A stretch of DNA of 64,000 bases from Epiperipatus broadwayi (Eukaryota > Onychophora > Udeonychophora > Euonychophora > Peripatidae), in the NCBI GenBank assembly GCA_028023455.1, contig JAQFVV010000183.1, forward strand, positions 2,393,975 to 2,457,974, in the 5' to 3' direction. This document shows, one piece after another, positions 59,986 to 64,000 of the stretch. Both the position numbers and the translations under genes were made by a program. The first letter of the stretch is position 1. Each line of letters starts with the position of its first letter. Under the pieces are notes generated by a model. It made no database searches. It was not told the origin of the DNA and was given only the letters and a program-made list of their open reading frames with translations.

Positions 59986-60984
59986 TATACATGGATTAAC
60001 AAAATGTTAATTTTCTTCAGTTTCATCATTAATTGATTTTAAATTGATATTAGAAGAAAGATATAAAATAAGTGGTTTTCATGGGGCTGGAATATGTTAT
60101 ACTTCATCAGCTTTATTTAAAAATCACATGGTCTTTTTAATATTTTAATAAACTCTCTCATGGTTCTCAAATCATACTTATCCAAATTAACAAATATTTT
60201 ATCATTATCAAAATCAGATTTGTGATTGATTTAATCATCAAGCTATTAATATTAAAAGTCAGGAATCCTGGGATTTGAGAAGATGCCGTTTGCTTCTGTT
60301 ATATTTTAAAAATTAAATGGCAGTTGAGAGAGTTTAGTAATTAACCAAAAAGTATTTCTGTGAATTGTAAGGCTGTGTATAATTGTTAATCACCATTATA
60401 ATTATTATTATTATTATTAAATATAACACCTTAACACCTTTATTATTAAACCCTAAACATCACATGATCACCTTTATTATTAAAATGAGATTGTCTTGAC
60501 AACAGTTTGAGATTGTTGATTGTTATTGATATTATGATTATCTCATTGTTGACTTGTTTTAATGATTATATATTACATTTTTAATTTATTTGAAATGAAA
60601 TTAAGAAAGATTAATTGATGACTTGTTTTCATTGCTTTTTAATTTACAAAATTCATTAAAAATTATATCAAAGAGCTTAATACAATAGACTTTTAAATCA
60701 GTAACAACAAAATTCAGTTTAAAAATATATAATTTCAATATAATTGTTGAAAGTATCAGAATTTTTTTATTGCAATAACTTTTCATTGTACTAATTTGGG
60801 AACTGATTTTTTCAATTGAGAGTTTAAAAACATTTTATTAGTAGTCGCTATAAAGAATGTTGTCAATTTTTTTAGATGTATTAAAAATGTAATAAGGAAC
60901 TAGTAAAAAAATAATCTACAAAATGTTTATAAATAGGCATAAAAGAATACAGACAAACAGCAATATGAAGGGAAATAGTATTAC
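59986..60984. other. AT-rich DNA without recognised features
   Basis: An ACACCTTAACACC and CCTTTATTATTAAA duplication lies near 60426-60485. Nothing else recognised. Confidence 0.4.
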
Positions 60985-62262
60985 TTTAAATATAAGGCAC
61001 CCCTGAATTTAAGATGCAGTAAGATTTTAAGTCAAAAAATTGAGAAAAAAATTATTCCTTGAATAATTTAAGATGAATATATGTACTTAAATAGGAAACT
61101 AATATAAATACAATAAACACCTAATTTCTTATTAATTTTCTTCTGATATATGGTACTTTCACTTTCTACATCTTCACTTTTAAAACCTGAATTCTCATCT
61201 TCACTATTCCATCAGGTACATCATGTTTACGCCATTTAAATTACAGCTGAATGTTATAATTTCTTTGTCAATTTGCTTTCATGTAAAGTACATTTTTCTA
61301 TTAAAATCTGAATCATTCTTCTAAAATAATTTATAATTTTACAAATATATTCTGAAAAAAATTACAGTTGTGTAAAAAAGATTCTAAAACATTCATTTTC
61401 ACTTTGAAATTCAAAATGAAAAACATCACAGTTATCAACAACAGCAAAATAATGTTAATCGATTCTAAAACATTTGTTTTCATAGGCACTCTCTTGCATA
61501 GAAAACAATAATCAGCACCTTGGAAGTCAGGCTTTTATCTCATTGTTATATTTATTTGTTAGTTGTAAAACAATACTAAAGGTTATTCAGTAAAGTTTTC
61601 TTGATAAAATAATCGTAAAATTGGCAAAATAACATTTAAAAAATTCTAAAACATTCGTTTTTATTTGAAAAATCAAAACAAAAATATCGGAATTGTCAAC
61701 ATTGGCAAAATAACATTAAAGGATTCTAAAACATTCATTTTCACTATAAAAATCAAAATCAAAATATTGGAATTGTCAGTAACAGCAAAATAACATTAAA
61801 AAATTCTAAAATAGTCATTTTCACTTTAAAAATCAAAATAAAGCATCGGAATTGTCAATATTTTGACAGGCACTCTTGTGAAGAGAACAACAATCAACCA
61901 ATCAGTGTTTGAAAGGCAGGCTCTTATTGCATTGTTATATTGATTTGTTAGTTAAGTATTATAAAGCTTATTTGGTAAACTTTTTTTGACAAATCTGTAA
62001 AATCATCAAAATAACATTAAAATTAGTGTTTGAGAGAGAGTTAAAGCTGTTTACAAAATTAATCCAGAAAATATTGATTAAAAAAGATTTAACATGCTCT
62101 TCTACACAGAAAATGATACTAATATCATGTGCATGTATAGCATAAAGCAAGGATCCACAGAAATAAGATGTTGAAAATTTTCACTTCGAATTTAAGATGC
62201 ACCCCTCTTTTAGGGTCCAAAATTAGGAAAAAAGTGTCTCTTATATTTGATTTAATAAGGTA
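60985..62262. mobile_element. Transposon-like unit with an internal 80-bp tandem array
   Basis: The ends share AAATATAAG and a GCACCCCT ... TTTAAGATGCA block in inverted arrangement (AAATATAAGGCACCCC near 60990; TTAAGATGCACCCCTC ... TATATTTGATTT near 62190-62255). The interior repeats ATTCTAAAACATTC at 61381, 61461, 61643, 61723 and 61803, an 80-bp period. A longer module with AGGCACTCT recurs at 61484 and 61868 (384 bp). No coding frame. Confidence 0.6.
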
Positions 62263-62829
62263 TATATTTTTTGTTATATCATTATGATTGTTTTACAATT
62301 TGTTTTCCAACCATGTCCTTTATGTGATATATAAAAATTATAAAGATTAATATTTATATTACTTTCTATTTCATTTTTTCTTGTCTGTTGTGCGTGTGTG
62401 TTTTTGTGTTTACATATGATAAAAATAGTGGAAATAGTTGTGAATATTTTGATATAAACCTAAATAAATATGCTTGAAAAAGGAATTGCTTCATCACCCA
62501 TAATTAGTGATAAAGATTTTAAAGCAGGGATTCTTCAGAATTTATTACTATTTTATTCTATTGGTAATGTCATGTATTTCTAAGAAATGTTTCAAATTCA
62601 CTCACGCTTTTTCACTTAGGTTGAATAGTTTTATGATAACACTCTCTACTACTTTTTATTAAAAATAAGCATCTCTAAAGTTATTAAACTTTATCCAAAA
62701 AGGCATTTTTATGTTTATTAATTGCAACAGAAAATACTAAATTTGATAATCAAAAATGCATTATCAATTCTTCTCCAGTATCTATTTTTATTTAAATTAA
62801 ATTATATTAGCTATAAACAAATTGTTACT
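62263..62829. other. AT-rich DNA without recognised features
   Basis: Nothing recognised. Confidence 0.4.
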
Positions 62830-63665
62830 ATTGTATCCTACTGGTGTTGATTTTTTTACAATTTCAAATCTTTAAAATGGGTTTAAATTTCTTAGCAGAA
62901 TATTTTTTAATATTAATATCATCTATGTTCTTTATTATTTTTAACAATGCTTTTTTACAACCCACTAGTGATGGTTTTGATTGCCCCAGCAATCTTCTTC
63001 AATTTATTTTATCTCTTAGTTTCCCATTTTAATTTACAAAATTTTGTAAAACTTATAAAAAGTTTTGGAGATATGGATTCACCTTGTCATATACCCATCT
63101 CTATGGTAATCTTCTTAATATCATCATGAATTCTAATTATTGTTGGATTTTGATAAGTATTCTCCAGAATATGTTAATATTACAGATCTATTTTTTAATG
63201 ATTGTAGAAATACTTATACAATGAAAGACCTTTTTTATTCTACACATCCAAAGAATAATTGCAATTCCTACTCATTGGTCCTTTCTATAAATTCTCTTTC
63301 AGCACCTGGATTGATCTACTATGCTAAAACCACCTTTAAATTCAGCTTTTTTTTAGTTGGTTAAAATGTAAAGTTCCTTTTTGATGAATCAGTTATAATT
63401 ATATTGGTAAAAATATTGTGTAGAACTAATAATGGACTAATTTCTAATAATCTTTTTTATCACCCTTTTTAAATATCAATATTACTACTGCATTTTTTCA
63501 ATAATTAGTACATCTTTATTATTTAGACAATTTGTATATAACTTTTCAAACAATTTTTTTATTCTTCAGATGATTCTTTTAAAATATTAACTATAATTCC
63601 ATCATTTTTGGAATGTTTGCCATCTTCATAGATTTAATTGCATCTCTCCATTTAAAATGTCACAT
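62830..63665 (-). pseudogene. RTE LINE reverse-transcriptase fragment
   Basis: Minus strand, reading down from 63660: an AIKSMK-like motif (usual AIKxMKxGKAPG), a broken finger/palm region, then QGESISPKLF-like near 63080 (usual GVRQGDSISPKLF) and a conserved N-W-E-T-K block. Many stops. Same family as 10010-12668 by motif order. Confidence 0.62.
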
Positions 63666-63689
63666 GATAACCATTCTTTATGCTTACAG

Positions 63690-64000
63690 AAGCTGTTTTC
63701 ACAGAGACAAAACTTTCCATACAGTCGCCCCCACTCAATGCATACCAGAGTAATCAATGGATGCAGGAAGGTTTGTGCATAAAATCCCTATCTATTGCTG
63801 ACTCATCAAATATCTCCAGATTATTTTCTAGCTTGTGGCTTTTATCAGTGAGGTGAGGAACCTTGGATCTGAGAGCACTGCATCTAAAATGTAGGACCTA
63901 ATGCATCCCTCCAGCAGCTACCCTTTATCTTATTAGCTAACTATAAACCTTTCAGTCCAAAATGAAAACAATATTTTCAATATAGGAACCTTGGATCTGA
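63690..64000. mobile_element. Family A repeat, cut by the window end (locus A6)
   Basis: CACAGAGACAAAACTTTCC, GAGTAATCAATGGATGCAGG and GGATCTGAGAGCACTGCA, the family A left arm. Its hammerhead (about 63812-63862, minus) has CUGAUAA (G8 lost). The sequence ends inside the central region. Confidence 0.65.

Noticed and set aside
61381-61870. CRISPR array
   Set aside because: The repeats are 80-bp contiguous, diverged tandem units without unique spacers, in eukaryotic DNA.

Overview
This is eukaryotic, very AT-rich, repeat-dominated DNA. It holds no complete host gene. Long AT microsatellites, RTE-type LINE debris, tRNA-derived SINEs, foldback elements and a Ty3/gypsy-class retrotransposon with a tRNA-Lys primer site fit an invertebrate. 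A mollusc, perhaps a coleoid cephalopod, is my best guess from genome texture, but no host coding sequence proves it.

Layout. Bases 1-6330 are an LTR retrotransposon starting at its primer-binding site: gag-protease-RT-RNase H in one frame, integrase in a second frame offset at a run of 12 A, and a 2.2-kb 3' LTR. From 6.3 to 10 kb there is a ribozyme repeat, a TA microsatellite and plain AT-rich DNA, ending in a possible terminal host exon at 9930-10001. A broken RTE LINE follows (10.0-12.7 kb). The interval 13.5-29 kb mixes LINE 3' ends, SINEs, foldbacks, ribozyme repeats and a 182-base G tract that looks like an assembly fault. At 29.3-32.5 kb lie a non-coding LTR element (same tRNA-Lys primer site) and an inverted LTR start; a 20-base Illumina-adapter-like string sits inside the first LTR. 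From 33 to 48 kb there are more SINEs and ribozyme repeats and a possible promoter plus first coding exon (38.67-38.83 kb). At 49-52 kb a LINE ORF1 with a CCHC knuckle (minus) and a LINE RT (plus) lie head to head. At 56-64 kb there are LINE fragments, ribozyme repeats, a TIR element and an 80-bp tandem array inside a transposon-like unit.

The main result is that many of the dispersed repeats carry type I hammerhead ribozymes. I find three types. Family B (six loci) has ~475-490 bp monomers in tandem or inverted pairs, with stem II capped by GUU and a minimal palindromic stem III. Family A (seven pieces) is made of foldbacks whose arms carry a core ending GAAACTAGTC. Family C (one copy, 58526-58581) has a canonical core. 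Several copies keep every catalytic residue, and stem I extends through an internal loop to a second paired block, as active natural hammerheads do. Others are broken at single core bases. The units resemble retrozymes, small non-autonomous elements moved through self-cleaved RNA circles. Family B also carries a tRNA-like B box that could drive Pol III transcription. All ribozyme calls come from reading the sequence and pairing by hand; nothing was folded or searched.
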